A stretch of DNA of 64,000 nucleotides from Hyphomicrobiales bacterium (GTDB lineage: Bacteria; Pseudomonadota; Alphaproteobacteria; Rhizobiales; Rhizobiaceae). Below are positions 37,958 through 49,428 of the stretch, one piece after another (position 1 is the stretch's first letter; each line of letters opens with the position of its first letter). The notes below the pieces were generated by a model, which ran no database searches, had not been told where the DNA came from, and worked only from the letters and a program-made list of their open reading frames with translations. The position numbers and the translations under genes are program-made. The stretch lies in contig DUSC01000022.1 in NCBI GenBank assembly GCA_012842935.1, positions 1 through 64,000 of the forward strand, given 5' to 3'.

Positions 37958-38005
37958 CCCGCCGGCCTGTGCGGGCTCCGCTCCCCTCGGGCCGGACCCG
38001 GGGAG
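37958..38005. repeat. Two adjacent palindromes (REP-like)
   Basis: CCCGC-N8-GCGGG (37958-37975) is followed by an imperfect hairpin whose arms are CTCCC...CGGG (37981-37991) and CCCG-GGGAG (37997-38005). Such CTCCCC/GGGGAG palindromes recur between genes in many alphaproteobacteria. They lie about 40-90 bases upstream of asd's start and may influence its leader, or be intergenic repeat elements. Confidence 0.45.
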
Positions 38006-38034
38006 AGGGCGAGCAGGCCAAGGGAAATCAGACC

Positions 38035-38069
38035 GTTTTGGTCGTGGTTTTGGCCGTGGTTTTGGTCAG
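38035..38069. repeat. 12-bp tandem repeat, three copies
   Basis: GTTTTGGTCGTG, GTTTTGGCCGTG and GTTTTGGTCAG are arrayed head to tail, the last copy truncated by one base. The unit count suggests replication slippage. On the minus strand it reads as a Thr/Lys-rich peptide, but no supported gene contains it. Confidence 0.7.
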
Positions 38070-38340
38070 ACGGAGACGCGCGTCCGCTCCCCCGACCCAG
38101 TCGGGGCAGTCGCCGATGTTCAGTTGCGCCGGCATCCGGCTGCGCATGGTGAGCTCCGTGTCCGCCGCGCCTTTTACGCCGATCCGTCTCAGAGTCAATT
38201 CTCCCCTCTCGTCGGCCTTTGCGGCGGCTGTCGAGCCGCGCCGATATGTGGCCCGGCATCGCCGCTGCTCGTCCCGACGGTCCCCAGCGGCGGGAGGACC
38301 GCCGTTGTTCGACGGAAGACCGGTCTTTGGCACCCAGGGC

Positions 38341-38515
38341 CCCTGTCCATCCCCGAAGCTCATGGAAATCCCGGCTTTTTCGACGCAAAGGCAGTGGTTG
38401 GGACCGGACACCCCCAACTATGCCCGAAACCCGCGGAAATCCGGGCTTTCCGGCAAAAGGGCAGTGGTTGCCGTCCAGCATCCCTCGCAGGTGCGGGAAA
38501 GCGGTGGTTGGGAAG
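38341..38515. repeat. Degenerate direct-repeat array (about 61-71-bp unit)
   Basis: Two full units begin with GGAAATCC at 38364 and 38435 and share GGAAATCC(C/G)GGCTTT...GCAGTGGTTG. A third partial unit begins GGAAAGCGGTGGTTGGG at 38496, and a partial tail precedes the first. The first unit is 71 bases, the second 61. No spacer-like invariance suggests CRISPR; it looks like an old tandem array or several copies of an intergenic repeat. Confidence 0.6.
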
Positions 38516-38651
38516 AAATGGGCTTGCCGCCCCGAGCTCACCTGAATGCCGGCCGGGCAGCCCCAGGGCAACCCCCACGCCCCCAGGCACCCTCGCGGGC
38601 CCGCCACGGATAGTTGCTGCACGACCGCGCGCCGCATGCTAGCTGTCGGCC

Positions 38652-39701
38652 ATGGCGCAGAAAAAGGCACATGAGGTCGACGGCTGGCTGCGGCGGCCGG
38701 ATCCCGCGGTCCGCATCGTCCTCTTCTACGGACCCGACCGCGGCCTGGTCTCCGAGCGCGCCCGCGCCTTCGCCGGTTCGACCGGCCTGCCGCTCGACGA
38801 TCCCTTTTCCGTCATCAAGCTCGACGCGTCCGACCTCGACCAGCAGCCGGGCAGGCTCGTCGACGAGGCGCGCACCGTGCCGATGTTCGCCGAACGCCGG
38901 CTGATCTGGGTGCGCAATGCCGGGGCGCAGAAGGGGCTCGTCGACGAAATCCGCCTGCTGATCGCAGAACCGTCGCGCGACGCCGTCGTTCTCGTCGAGG
39001 CCGGCGATTTGAAGAAGGGCGCGGCTCTCCGCGCTTCCGTCGAAGGTGGCGAGGCCGCCATGGCGCTGCCCTGCTATGCCGACGAAACGCGCTCGCTCGA
39101 CGCGCTGATCGACGAGGAGATGCGCAAGGCCGGACTGACGATCACGCTCGAGGCGCGGCAACTGCTGAAACGCAGTCTCGGCGGCGACCGCATGGCGTCC
39201 CGCGGCGAGATCGAGAAGCTCGCGCTCTATGCGTTTGGACAGACGTCGATCGGTATGGAAGATGTCGTCGCCTCAACTGGCGACGCGGCTGCCCTGTCCG
39301 TGGACGAGCTTGTCGATGCGGTACTCGAAGGCCGCACCGACGATCTGGATTCGATCTACTCGCGCATCGCCTTGGCAGGCAATCAGGTCTTTGCCGTCCT
39401 GTCGGCCATGATCCGCCAGTTCCAGCTCCTCCACCTCCTGCGTTCGGGCATGGCCGAAGGCGGCCAGAGCGCGGCAGCGGCGGTCGCCGGGGCCAGGCCT
39501 CCGGTCTTCTTTGCGCGGCGTCGATCTGTCGAGTCGGCACTGAAGCGATGGGATGCGAACGCACTTGTCCACATCCTAGCGCGGCTTCAGTCCGCTGTCC
39601 TGCTGACGCGCCGGCAGCCGGACCTCGCAGTGTCGTCAACGCGGCAGATGCTTCTCGGCATTGCGCTCGACGGGGGACTGCCGCGCCGGCGATCCGAGTG
39701 A
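38652..39701 (+). CDS. holA: DNA polymerase III subunit delta
   Basis: HolA is the delta subunit of the clamp loader that opens the beta clamp. The 349-residue protein has the N-terminal RecA-like-type module (IVLFYGPDRGLVSERARAFA near 21-40), the conserved LDASDLDQQPGRLVDEA region and a C-terminal collar domain (from about 210, LDSIYSRIALAGNQVFAVLSAMIRQF). It lacks a functional P-loop, as expected for delta. It is convergent with parB (42-bp gap) and starts beside a repeat-rich spacer rather than lptE, a departure from the usual leuS-lptE-holA order. Confidence 0.95.
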   Translation: MAQKKAHEVDGWLRRPDPAVRIVLFYGPDRGLVSERARAFAGSTGLPLDDPFSVIKLDASDLDQQPGRLVDEARTVPMFAERRLIWVRNAGAQKGLVDEIRLLIAEPSRDAVVLVEAGDLKKGAALRASVEGGEAAMALPCYADETRSLDALIDEEMRKAGLTITLEARQLLKRSLGGDRMASRGEIEKLALYAFGQTSIGMEDVVASTGDAAALSVDELVDAVLEGRTDDLDSIYSRIALAGNQVFAVLSAMIRQFQLLHLLRSGMAEGGQSAAAAVAGARPPVFFARRRSVESALKRWDANALVHILARLQSAVLLTRRQPDLAVSSTRQMLLGIALDGGLPRRRSE

Positions 39702-39743
39702 TTCCGGCAGACATGCTCCGCCGAAGACACCCCGGCAGACGGC

Positions 39744-40610
39744 TCAGTCGCGAAGGCGACGGCACAAATCGTCGAGCTGTTCGAGTGTCCGATAGGCGAT
39801 CTTCAACTCGCCGCCCTTTTCGCGGTGGCTGATCGTCACCCGCAGTCCGGTGACGTCGCTCAGCAATTTTTCGAGCGCCAGCGTATCGGCGTCCTTCACC
39901 TGAGCCTCGTTTTTCGCCTTCGCCCGAGACTGCGGGCTTTGGGCGAGGGTCTCCGCCTGCCGGACCGACAGCCCTTCTTCGACGATCCTCCGCGCGAGGC
40001 CGATCGGGTCTTCCGCAGTCACGAGCGTCCGCGCGTGGCCCGCCGAAAGTGAGCCCTCGACCAGCATGTCGCGGACGTCGCCCGGCAGCTTCAGCAACCG
40101 CAACGTATTGGCGACGTGGCTGCGGCTCTTTCCGATCACCTCCCCGAGGTCGGCCTGCGTATAGTTGTGATCGTCGATAAGCCGTTGATATCCCATCGCT
40201 TCTTCGATCGGGTTGAGATCGGCACGTTGCACGTTCTCGACAATCGCGATCTCCAGCGCAACGCGATCGTCGACGTTGCGCACGATGATCGGGATCTCCG
40301 CCAGACCGGCCCGCTGCGCCGCCCGCCAGCGCCGTTCACCCGCGATGATCTCATAACGCCCCGGCTGACCGGGCGCCGGCCTCACGACGACGGGCTGGAC
40401 CAACCCGTGCTCGCGGAGCGATTGTGCAAGGTCGGCGAGTTCGTCCTCGGGAAACGAGCGCCGCGGGTTGCGCGGATTTGGCGCGATCAGGTCGATCGCC
40501 GCCCGTGCATCCGCCTCGACCGTCTTCGCCGGCGTTTCTGCCCGATCGATTTCTCCGATCAGCGCCGCAAGGCCGCGGCCGAGCCGTTTGCGCGAAGTGT
40601 CTTCCGTCAT
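39744..40610 (-). CDS. parB: Chromosome-partitioning protein ParB
   Basis: ParB binds parS sites, spreads by CTP-dependent sliding and loads condensin near the origin. The 288-residue protein has the RGLAALIG start, the N-terminal CTPase motif GERRWRAAQRAG near residues 94-105, the helix-turn-helix region YTQADLGEVIGKSRSHVANTLRLL near 153-176 and a C-terminal dimerisation helix. It follows parA, with 34 bases between them, and the parS sites lie in and near rsmG, 1.4-3.5 kb upstream. Confidence 0.97.
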   Translation of the reverse strand: MTEDTSRKRLGRGLAALIGEIDRAETPAKTVEADARAAIDLIAPNPRNPRRSFPEDELADLAQSLREHGLVQPVVVRPAPGQPGRYEIIAGERRWRAAQRAGLAEIPIIVRNVDDRVALEIAIVENVQRADLNPIEEAMGYQRLIDDHNYTQADLGEVIGKSRSHVANTLRLLKLPGDVRDMLVEGSLSAGHARTLVTAEDPIGLARRIVEEGLSVRQAETLAQSPQSRAKAKNEAQVKDADTLALEKLLSDVTGLRVTISHREKGGELKIAYRTLEQLDDLCRRLRD

Positions 40611-40644
40611 GAGCAGAGTCCGAATGTTACGCTGACGAATCGAA

Positions 40645-41433
40645 TTATGCCGCGCGAAGGCGCCGCTCCCGGCGGATGACTTCGGACGCGAGCTGGAGGT
40701 AGGCCTGGCTGCCGCTGCATTTCAGATCGTAGAGGATTGCCGGCTTGCCGTAGGACGGCGCTTCCGACACGCGCACGTTTCGTGGAATGATCGTGTCGTA
40801 GACCTTGTCCCCCATATAGGCACGGACGTCCTCGACGACCTGGTTGGCGAGGTTGTTGCGGCCGTCGAACATGGTCAGGACGATGCCTTGGATGATCAGC
40901 TCGGCGTTGATCGTGCGACGTACCTGTTCGACGGTCTCCAGCAACTGGCTCAATCCCTCGAGAGCGAAGAATTCGCATTGCAGCGGGACGAGGACGGAAT
41001 CGGCGGCCGCCATGGCATTGATTGTCAGGAGGTTGAGCGAGGGGGGACAATCGATCAGCACGTAGGAGAACGGTATCCCTTCGGATCGTCGGAGCGCCTT
41101 GCGCAACCGGAGCGCTCGGTCGGGGGCTCCGGCGATCTCCATTTCGACGCCAAGCAGGTCGAGGGTCGACGGAACGATCGACAGGCCAGGAACGGCCGTC
41201 ACCATGGCCGCCTCCTCGACACCCGCCGCCTCGACGAGCACGTCATATGATGACACGGTGCGGACATGACGGTCGATTCCGAGGCCGGTACTCGCATTTC
41301 CCTGTGGGTCGAGGTCGACGATCAATACCCTCTCGCCAATCGCGGCGAGCGCCGTTGCGAGGTTGATGGCGGTCGTCGTCTTGCCGACGCCGCCTTTCTG
41401 GTTCGCGATAGTGATGATTCTCTCGCCGCTCAT
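40645..41433 (-). CDS. parA: Chromosome-partitioning ATPase ParA
   Basis: ParA is the ATPase that positions origin-bound ParB. The 262-residue protein begins with RIITIANQKGGVGKTTTAINL, the deviant Walker A in the KGGVGKTT form near residues 11-18, followed by DLDPQGNASTGLG near 41-53 (Walker A') and VLIDCPPSLNLLTINAM near 123-139 (Walker B). It lacks the N-terminal HTH of plasmid type Ia, as for chromosomal Soj. It is 21 bases downstream of rsmG and probably shares its transcript. Confidence 0.97.
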   Translation of the reverse strand: MSGERIITIANQKGGVGKTTTAINLATALAAIGERVLIVDLDPQGNASTGLGIDRHVRTVSSYDVLVEAAGVEEAAMVTAVPGLSIVPSTLDLLGVEMEIAGAPDRALRLRKALRRSEGIPFSYVLIDCPPSLNLLTINAMAAADSVLVPLQCEFFALEGLSQLLETVEQVRRTINAELIIQGIVLTMFDGRNNLANQVVEDVRAYMGDKVYDTIIPRNVRVSEAPSYGKPAILYDLKCSGSQAYLQLASEVIRRERRLRAA

Positions 41434-41454
41434 GCCCGTTGCCGTGCCCGTATC

Positions 41455-42102
41455 TCACCCTCCGGCGGCGCGCCGGGAAGGCTCCAGATTTCGAATGTCG
41501 AGGATCACCCCTTCCGGCTCGATCCTGCTTCGGTGTTCTACCAGATCGAACCGCCAGTGATCAGCGCTTTCTTCGAGCTCGCTTCGGTAATCCCGACCTT
41601 TGTGAAATAGGCCGCGGGCGCCCGCAGTAAGCCATGGCGACGCCAGGTCCAGCAATTTCGGTAGCGCCGCGAGGGCACGCGCCGTCACGACCTGCGGCGC
41701 CGCTATTACGCCCGGCAGGTCTTCGATCCGCCGCGCGTGGACGCTTGCGACACCGGTTCCGCCGACCGCGGACTGCAGGAACGCCGCCTTCTTCCGGTTG
41801 CTTTCGACCAGGTCGATCCTCGCCCCGGGACGTTCACGCAACAGGATCGCCAGGACGACTCCCGGAAAGCCGCCCCCCGAACCGAGGTCGAGCCATCGCA
41901 GTTCGTTCGGCGCCAGACGCGCCAACTGCGCGCTGTCGAGGACGTGCCGCGACCACAGATCGTCGATGGTCGAAGAGGCAACGAGATTGATTCGCGCGTT
42001 CCATTTCACGAACGCCAGCACGAATTCCTGCAGCCGTTCGTATGTTTCACGTGAAACAGGACCGACGACATCCCGCAAGCGATCGAGATCCACCGGGCTC
42101 AC
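41455..42102 (-). CDS. rsmG: 16S rRNA (guanine-N7)-methyltransferase RsmG
   Basis: RsmG (GidB) methylates N7 of G527 in 16S rRNA; loss gives low-level streptomycin resistance. The 215-residue protein has the SAM-binding core [18 protein letters not shown] near residues 71-88, with [11 protein letters not shown] and [18 protein letters not shown] beyond. The start is GTG, overlapping the mnmG stop. Its coding sequence for PVSRETY near residues 15-21 contains a perfect parS site, so the same bases serve protein coding and chromosome partitioning. Confidence 0.96.
   Translation of the reverse strand: MSPVDLDRLRDVVGPVSRETYERLQEFVLAFVKWNARINLVASSTIDDLWSRHVLDSAQLARLAPNELRWLDLGSGGGFPGVVLAILLRERPGARIDLVESNRKKAAFLQSAVGGTGVASVHARRIEDLPGVIAAPQVVTARALAALPKLLDLASPWLTAGARGLFHKGRDYRSELEESADHWRFDLVEHRSRIEPEGVILDIRNLEPSRRAAGG
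42043..42058. promoter_or_regulatory. parS site (perfect 16/16)
   Basis: TGTTTCACGTGAAACA is an exact match to the ParB-binding parS consensus and is fully palindromic. It lies inside rsmG, encoding part of PVSRETY, about 1.4 kb upstream of parB and 8.4 kb from the proposed oriC. Established knowledge of Spo0J/ParB sites makes this call firm. Confidence 0.95.
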
Positions 42103-43976
42103 CGATCCCCCCTGCGCAGCCGCGCTTCCACGGCGCGGACATGCGAGAGGACCAGCGCGACCGCGGACGGCGTCATGCCGTCGATCTTCTGCAGATCCGC
42201 GATCGAACGCGGCGCCCGCCGCGCGATCTTCTGCCGGACCTCGTTCGACAGGCCGGGCACATCGTCGAAACGCATCTGCTCCGGAATCGTGCGTGATTCT
42301 TCCCGGCGCACCGCCTCGATGTCCGCAGCCTGGCGGTCGAGATAGACCGCATACCGAGCCTCCGTCTCGATCCGTTCCGCCGTGTCCGCGTCTATCTCAC
42401 CAAGTTCCGGCCAGATCGCCGCAAGCCGCGAAAGATCGATGCCCGGATAGGCAAGCAACTGCATTGCATTGCGCCGCACGCCGTCCTGGCTGACCTCTAT
42501 TCCGTGTCTCTGCGCTTCAGCCGGGGATAGGACGCGTCCTTCGATCATGCTCCGGGCACGTTCCAGGCGGACCATCAGCGCTCCAAAGGCACGCCGCCGC
42601 TCAGGCGACGCAATCCCCTGGGCAAGCGCGAGCGGAGTCAGCCGCTCATCCGCGTTGTCCGCCCGCAGCGACAGCCGGAACTCCGCGCGGGAGGTAAACA
42701 TGCGATAGGGCTCGCTGACACCCGTCGACGTCAGATCGTCGATCATGACGCCGATATAGGCATCCGCCCGGCTGAGCGTGATGCATTCGCCACCCGACGC
42801 CCGGCGCGCCGCATTGAGCCCTGCGACGACCCCTTGCGCCGCGGCCTCTTCATACCCCGTCGTTCCGTTGATCTGTCCGGCGAGGAACAACCCCCTGACC
42901 CGCCGCGTCTCGAGCGACTGGAACAATTCCCGAGGATCGACATGATCGTATTCGATCGCGTATCCGGGTTGCAGGATTCGCGCCTTCTCGAGGCCCGGGA
43001 TGCTGCGGACCACGGCTTCCTGCGCATCTTCCGGCAAGGACGTCGAGATTCCGTTGGGATAGATGGTATCGTCGTCGAGACCTTCCGGCTCCAGGAATAC
43101 CTGGTGACCTTCCCGGTCACCGAATTTCACGATCTTGTCCTCGACCGATGGACAATACCGCGGCCCGACCCCTTCGATACGTCCGGAGTACAACGCGGAC
43201 CGGTGCAGATTGGTGCGGATGATCTCGTGCGTCGCCGGCGTTGTCCGCGTGATCGCGCAAGCCACCTGTGGCGTCTCGATCCTTGCCGTCAGCAACGAGA
43301 ATGGAACCGGATCCTCGTCCGCATGCTGCAGCTCGAGCGATTCCCAGTCGATGCTACGGCGGTCCAGCCGGGGCGGCGTGCCGGTCTTCAACCGACTCAC
43401 CGCAAACCCGGCACGGGCCATGGTGTCGGCGAGCGGCACCGACGCGCTTTCTGACAATCGTCCCGCGGGAAAGCTGCGTTCTCCGATATGGATCACGCCA
43501 CGAAGGAACGTCCCGGTCGTCAGTACGACGGATCCGCAGGCAATTCGCGCGCCCCCGCTCGTCACGACCGCCTCGACCCGCCCTTCGAAAATCTCCAGGT
43601 CGACGATTTCCGCTTCCACCACGATTAGGTTCGGATGCGAATCGATCGCCGCTTGCATCGCTTCCCGGTACAGTTTTCTGTCGGCCTGGGTTCGCGGTCC
43701 ACGGACCGCCGGGCCCTTGCGGCGATTCAGGAGGCGGAACTGAATCCCCGCCAAATCGGCTACGCGACCCATAAGTCCATCGAGGGCATCGATCTCGCGG
43801 ACGAGATGGCCCTTGCCAAGGCCGCCGATGGCCGGATTGCAGGACATGACGCCGATCGCGTCGCGTCGCATGGTAATCAAAGCGGTCCGCGCGCCGGCGC
43901 GAGCCGCGGCCGCGGCGGCTTCGCACCCGGCATGTCCGCCGCCGATCACCACGACGTCGAAGCTTTTCTTCTTCAT
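42099..43976 (-). CDS. mnmG: tRNA uridine 5-carboxymethylaminomethyl modification enzyme MnmG
   Basis: MnmG (GidA), with MnmE, installs the cmnm5 group on wobble U34 of certain tRNAs. The 625-residue protein has the FAD-binding [15 protein letters not shown] near residues 12-26, [22 protein letters not shown] split near 47-67, and the C-terminal tRNA-binding region (from about 450) with [13 protein letters not shown] and the late YVGYI-like segments of the family. It overlaps rsmG by four bases and is preceded upstream by a spacer with two parS-like sites. Length is normal. Confidence 0.98.
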   Translation of the reverse strand: MKKKSFDVVVIGGGHAGCEAAAAAARAGARTALITMRRDAIGVMSCNPAIGGLGKGHLVREIDALDGLMGRVADLAGIQFRLLNRRKGPAVRGPRTQADRKLYREAMQAAIDSHPNLIVVEAEIVDLEIFEGRVEAVVTSGGARIACGSVVLTTGTFLRGVIHIGERSFPAGRLSESASVPLADTMARAGFAVSRLKTGTPPRLDRRSIDWESLELQHADEDPVPFSLLTARIETPQVACAITRTTPATHEIIRTNLHRSALYSGRIEGVGPRYCPSVEDKIVKFGDREGHQVFLEPEGLDDDTIYPNGISTSLPEDAQEAVVRSIPGLEKARILQPGYAIEYDHVDPRELFQSLETRRVRGLFLAGQINGTTGYEEAAAQGVVAGLNAARRASGGECITLSRADAYIGVMIDDLTSTGVSEPYRMFTSRAEFRLSLRADNADERLTPLALAQGIASPERRRAFGALMVRLERARSMIEGRVLSPAEAQRHGIEVSQDGVRRNAMQLLAYPGIDLSRLAAIWPELGEIDADTAERIETEARYAVYLDRQAADIEAVRREESRTIPEQMRFDDVPGLSNEVRQKIARRAPRSIADLQKIDGMTPSAVALVLSHVRAVEARLRRGDR

Positions 43977-44013
43977 GGGCTCCCCCTAGCCGAACGACGC
44001 CGTCCCGCCAAGA

Positions 44014-44029
44014 TGTTTCACGTGAAACG
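44014..44029. promoter_or_regulatory. parS site (15/16)
   Basis: TGTTTCACGTGAAACG differs from the parS consensus only at the last base. It lies in the mnmG-mnmE spacer, so unlike the site in rsmG it is not constrained by protein coding. Confidence 0.88.
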
Positions 44030-44051
44030 TCATTCGCGCCACAGGCCGCCA

Positions 44052-44067
44052 CGTTTCACGTGAATCA
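44052..44067. promoter_or_regulatory. Degenerate parS-like site (14/16)
   Basis: CGTTTCACGTGAATCA retains the CACGTG centre and 14 of 16 consensus bases. It overlaps the mnmE stop codon and sits 38 bases from the neighbouring 15/16 site. It may be a weaker ParB site or a relic. Confidence 0.5.
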
Positions 44068-45381
44068 CTTGCCGATGCAGAACGCCTTGAAGACCTCGCC
44101 AAGGATATCTTCCACCTCGATCCTCCCCGTTACGCGACCGAGTTCCGTCGCCGCGCTACGCAGGTCCTCCGCTATCAGTTCCAGGTCCAGACCGGGCGAT
44201 TCGGCGCGGGAAAGCGCTTTCGCGCAACGCTGCAGCGCCAATCTGTGTCTCAACCTCTGCGGCCCGACATCCCAACCATTCCCCACGGCGGACTCCGCCC
44301 GCTCACGGATCATTTCCACCAGGCGGTCGAGGCCCTCGCCGGTTACCGTCGAGACCGCCAGTCCATCACCGCATTCCGCCGCCCTGCAGCTCAGGTCGGA
44401 CTTCGACCGGACGATGACCGCGTCGCGCCAGCGCTGCGGTTGCCCGCCATCCTCGGCATCTGCGGGCCGCAGTTCAACGACGAGATCGGCCGCTTCCGCC
44501 CGTGCCATTGCCCTTTCGATCCCCATCTGCTCTACCCGCCCGGCTCCTTCGCGCAGACCCGCCGTGTCCGTGACGACGACCTTGAGCCCGCCAAGGTCGA
44601 GCTGAACCTCGATGAGATCCCTCGTCGTGCCGGGTTCATCCGTCACTATAGCGACATCGCGTCCTGCCAACGCATTCAGAAGACTCGACTTCCCCGAGTT
44701 CGGCGGCCCAACGAGAACCACCTGATATCCTTCCCGGATCATCTCGGCCTTGCGATGGGCCGCGAGATGGCGTTCCAGTTCAATACGAACTTCAGCGATG
44801 TCTCCGCCCACTCGTTCCGCTACCGAATCGGGCACGTCTCCCTCGTCGCCGAAGTCGATATCGGCCGCGATCGCCGCCTGGACCGCGAGAATCCGCGCCC
44901 GCCATCCTTCGTAGAGCCGGCTGATATGCCCGTTGGCTGTACGGATCGCCATGCGCCGCTGCGTTTCCGTTTCGGCCTCGATCAGGTCACCGAGCGCTTC
45001 CGCCTGGACGAGGTCCATCTTGCCGTTGAGAAACGCACGATGCGTGAATTCTCCGGCCTCCGCCGCGCGAACGCCGTCTATTTCTCCTAGTGCTCCGAAC
45101 AAAGCCGAGACGACGGCCCGCCCGCCATGGACATGAAACTCCGCGCAGTCCTCTCCGGTAAAGCTTCGCGGCGCCTGGAAATATCCGACAAGTCCGGTGT
45201 CGATGATTTCGCCGTCCGACCCTCTCCGCAGGGTTCGCACCGCCAACCGGTACGGTTCCGGCGCGCTGCCGGCAATCGTTTCGATCGCCAGTCGCGCAGC
45301 CGGACCCGATATCCGCACAACCGCGACGCCCGCCGGCAGCCGACCGCTCGACATTGCGAAGATGGTATCGCCCATTTTCAT
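44065..45381 (-). CDS. mnmE: tRNA modification GTPase MnmE
   Basis: MnmE is the GTPase partner of MnmG in wobble-uridine modification. The 438-residue protein has the N-terminal tetrahydrofolate-binding domain (about 1-115, GDTIFAMSSG at the start), an inserted G domain with the P-loop GPPNSGKSS near 219, DTAGLRE near 266, and the C-terminal FCIGK pentapeptide with its critical Cys. The G4 motif reads SKSD rather than NKxD. I chose ATG 45381; GTG 45396 and ATG 45375 are alternatives. It ends in a degenerate parS site. Confidence 0.96.
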   Translation of the reverse strand: MKMGDTIFAMSSGRLPAGVAVVRISGPAARLAIETIAGSAPEPYRLAVRTLRRGSDGEIIDTGLVGYFQAPRSFTGEDCAEFHVHGGRAVVSALFGALGEIDGVRAAEAGEFTHRAFLNGKMDLVQAEALGDLIEAETETQRRMAIRTANGHISRLYEGWRARILAVQAAIAADIDFGDEGDVPDSVAERVGGDIAEVRIELERHLAAHRKAEMIREGYQVVLVGPPNSGKSSLLNALAGRDVAIVTDEPGTTRDLIEVQLDLGGLKVVVTDTAGLREGAGRVEQMGIERAMARAEAADLVVELRPADAEDGGQPQRWRDAVIVRSKSDLSCRAAECGDGLAVSTVTGEGLDRLVEMIRERAESAVGNGWDVGPQRLRHRLALQRCAKALSRAESPGLDLELIAEDLRSAATELGRVTGRIEVEDILGEVFKAFCIGK

Positions 45382-45426
45382 TTGACCCAAGACCACGGAA
45401 CCCTAATTTAGGCCGAGGAGTCCCCG

Positions 45427-47451
<2,025 letters not shown>

Positions 47452-47468
47452 CCGCGGTTTGCACCCGA

Positions 47469-48734
47469 TCAGGTGTTCATCGAATCGAAGAAATCGGAAT
47501 TCGTCTTCGTCTGCTTGAGCTTGTCGATGAGGAATTCGATTGCGTCCGTCGTCCCCATGGGCGCCAGGATCCGGCGCAGGACGAAAACCTTCTGCAGGTC
47601 GCTGCGCGGCACCAGAAGGTCCTCCTTCCGAGTTCCCGATTTGAGAATGTCCATGGCCGGGAAAATGCGCTTGTCCGCAACCTTGCGGTCGAGCACGATT
47701 TCCGAGTTGCCCGTCCCCTTGAACTCTTCGAAAATGACCTCGTCCATGCGGCTGCCCGTGTCGATCAGCGCCGTCGCGATGATCGTCAGCGAACCGCCCT
47801 CCTCGATGTTGCGTGCCGCACCGAAGAACCGCTTCGGCCGCTGCAGCGCGTTCGCGTCGACACCGCCGGTCAGGACCTTGCCAGACGACGGAACGACAGT
47901 GTTGTAGGCTCGACCGAGGCGCGTGATCGAGTCGAGCAGGATGACGACGTCGCGACCGTGCTCTACGAGACGTTTCGCCTTTTCGATGACCATCTCGGCA
48001 ACCTGGACGTGGCGAACTGCCGGCTCGTCGAACGTCGACGAAACCACCTCTCCCTTCACCGACCGCTGCATGTCCGTGACCTCTTCGGGTCGTTCGTCGA
48101 TCAGCAGGACAATGAGATAGCACTCGGGGTGGTTCGACGTCACCGAATGCGCGATGTTTTGCAGGAGAACTGTCTTGCCCGTTCTCGGCGGCGCCACGAT
48201 CAGCCCGCGCTGACCCTTGCCCAAAGGCGCCACGAGGTCGATTACGCGCGGCGAGATGTCCTTCGACGTCGACCCCTCCACCTCCATCTTCAGCCGCTCG
48301 TTGGGATACAGCGGCGTCAGATTGTCGAAATGGATCTTGTGACGGATCTTCTCCGGATCGTCGAAGTTGATCGTGTTGACCTTGAGCAGCGCGAAATACC
48401 GCTCGCCTTCCTTCGGACTGCGAATCGGTCCCTCGACCGTATCGCCCGTCTTCAGCGAAAACCGCCGGATCTGCGACGGCGAGATGTAGATATCGTCAGG
48501 ACCAGGCAGATAATTGGCGTTCGCCGAGCGCAGGAATCCGAAGCCGTCCTGAAGAACCTCGACGACACCGTCGCCGATGATCTCGACGTCCTGCGATGCG
48601 AGCTTCTTCAGGATCGCAAACATCAGCTCCTGCTTGCGCATCACGCTGGCGTTCTCGACCTCGAGCGATTCGGCGAACGCGATCAGGTCGGTCGGCTTCT
48701 TGTTCTTGAAATCCTGTAGCTTCATTTCCTGCAT
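47469..48734 (-). CDS. rho: Transcription termination factor Rho
   Basis: Rho is the hexameric RNA helicase that ends transcription at C-rich unstructured RNA. The 421-residue protein has the N-terminal OB/CSD RNA-binding domain ([20 protein letters not shown] near 62-81), the Walker A segment [11 protein letters not shown] near 178-188, [10 protein letters not shown], RhoQ-loop motifs, and [20 protein letters not shown] near 284-303. The end, DFFDSMN, is conserved. ATG 48734 (MQEMKLQ) matches relatives; the longer frame has no similarity. It sits between hemJ and the DUF255 gene, in the standard hemE-rho-mnmE order. Confidence 0.98.
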   Translation of the reverse strand: MQEMKLQDFKNKKPTDLIAFAESLEVENASVMRKQELMFAILKKLASQDVEIIGDGVVEVLQDGFGFLRSANANYLPGPDDIYISPSQIRRFSLKTGDTVEGPIRSPKEGERYFALLKVNTINFDDPEKIRHKIHFDNLTPLYPNERLKMEVEGSTSKDISPRVIDLVAPLGKGQRGLIVAPPRTGKTVLLQNIAHSVTSNHPECYLIVLLIDERPEEVTDMQRSVKGEVVSSTFDEPAVRHVQVAEMVIEKAKRLVEHGRDVVILLDSITRLGRAYNTVVPSSGKVLTGGVDANALQRPKRFFGAARNIEEGGSLTIIATALIDTGSRMDEVIFEEFKGTGNSEIVLDRKVADKRIFPAMDILKSGTRKEDLLVPRSDLQKVFVLRRILAPMGTTDAIEFLIDKLKQTKTNSDFFDSMNT

Positions 48735-48885
48735 GGCGGACTCTGAAAAACGGAGAAAAATTCGGTCGGCGGGATACGACGCGGCCGGATGCGCCGAAAT
48801 TGGTGCTCGAGGCAAGGCGCATCGGGAGGAGGGAAGGCCATCCTTCTACGCGCCCCAGACCGAAAGCGCAAGATGCCGTCAAACC

Positions 48886-49428
48886 TCAGAACGGCTTTAC
48901 GATCACGAGGATGACGATGACGATCATCAACAGAGTCGGCACCTCGTTTACGATGCGCCAGTGTCTCGGCAGCCGGGCGTTCCTGTCTTCGGCAAACAGC
49001 CGCACAGCCCGAGAGAGATAGCCGTGAACGCCCGAAAGCAGCAGCACCAACAGGATCTTAGCGTGCAGCCAACCACCCGTCAGGCCGAATCCCGTCCACG
49101 CAAGCCATAGACCGAGAACCCAGCTCACCACCATCGCGGGATTGATGATCGCCCGCAGCAATCGCCGCTCCATGACCTTGAAGGTCTCTGACTGCGGCGA
49201 TCCGACCGGCACTTCCGCGTGGTAGACGAAGAGCCGCGGCAGATACAACATGCCTGCCATCCACGCGATCACCGCGATGACATGGAGCGCCTTGATCCAG
49301 AGATAGAGATCGCGCGGAGCTAGCCAGAACAGCAACGCCGCAAGCCCGACGAAGATGACGACCGCCACCGCTGCCCGACGCGCTGCCCCCGTTCCGCCAT
49401 GCGTCGTTTGTCCGGCCGGCCCGTTCAT
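48886..49428 (-). CDS. hemJ: Protoporphyrinogen oxidase HemJ
   Basis: HemJ oxidises protoporphyrinogen IX to protoporphyrin IX in heme synthesis, replacing the oxygen-dependent HemY in many alphaproteobacteria. The 180-residue membrane protein has four predicted helices. It carries the conserved heme-ligand His in [17 protein letters not shown] near residues 46-62 and the Arg-bearing LPRLFVYH near 66-73, both family signatures. ATG 49428 overlaps the hemE stop as ATGA; a GTG at 49434 adds two residues. It is co-transcribed with hemE, placing two late heme-pathway steps together. Confidence 0.94.
   Translation of the reverse strand: MNGPAGQTTHGGTGAARRAAVAVVIFVGLAALLFWLAPRDLYLWIKALHVIAVIAWMAGMLYLPRLFVYHAEVPVGSPQSETFKVMERRLLRAIINPAMVVSWVLGLWLAWTGFGLTGGWLHAKILLVLLLSGVHGYLSRAVRLFAEDRNARLPRHWRIVNEVPTLLMIVIVILVIVKPF

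Larger units (their letters stand above)
37918..38651. repeat. Repeat-bearing spacer between asd and holA
   Basis: No gene is supported in these 734 bases. They hold three structural units: two adjacent G+C hairpins at 37958-38005, a 12-bp tandem at 38035-38069, and a degenerate direct-repeat array at 38341-38515. Open frames on both strands translate to repeats of the same units and resemble nothing recognised. lptE and leuS, often next to holA in alphaproteobacteria, are absent here. Confidence 0.6.

Noticed and set aside
38028-38417. Open frame of 129 codons upstream of asd ending in Thr/Lys repeats
   Set aside because: It is made of the 12-bp tandem and the degenerate array; no ribosome site or family similarity is seen.
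38341-38515. Possible CRISPR array
   Set aside because: Units are imperfect, unequal in length and only two to three in number, with no cas genes.
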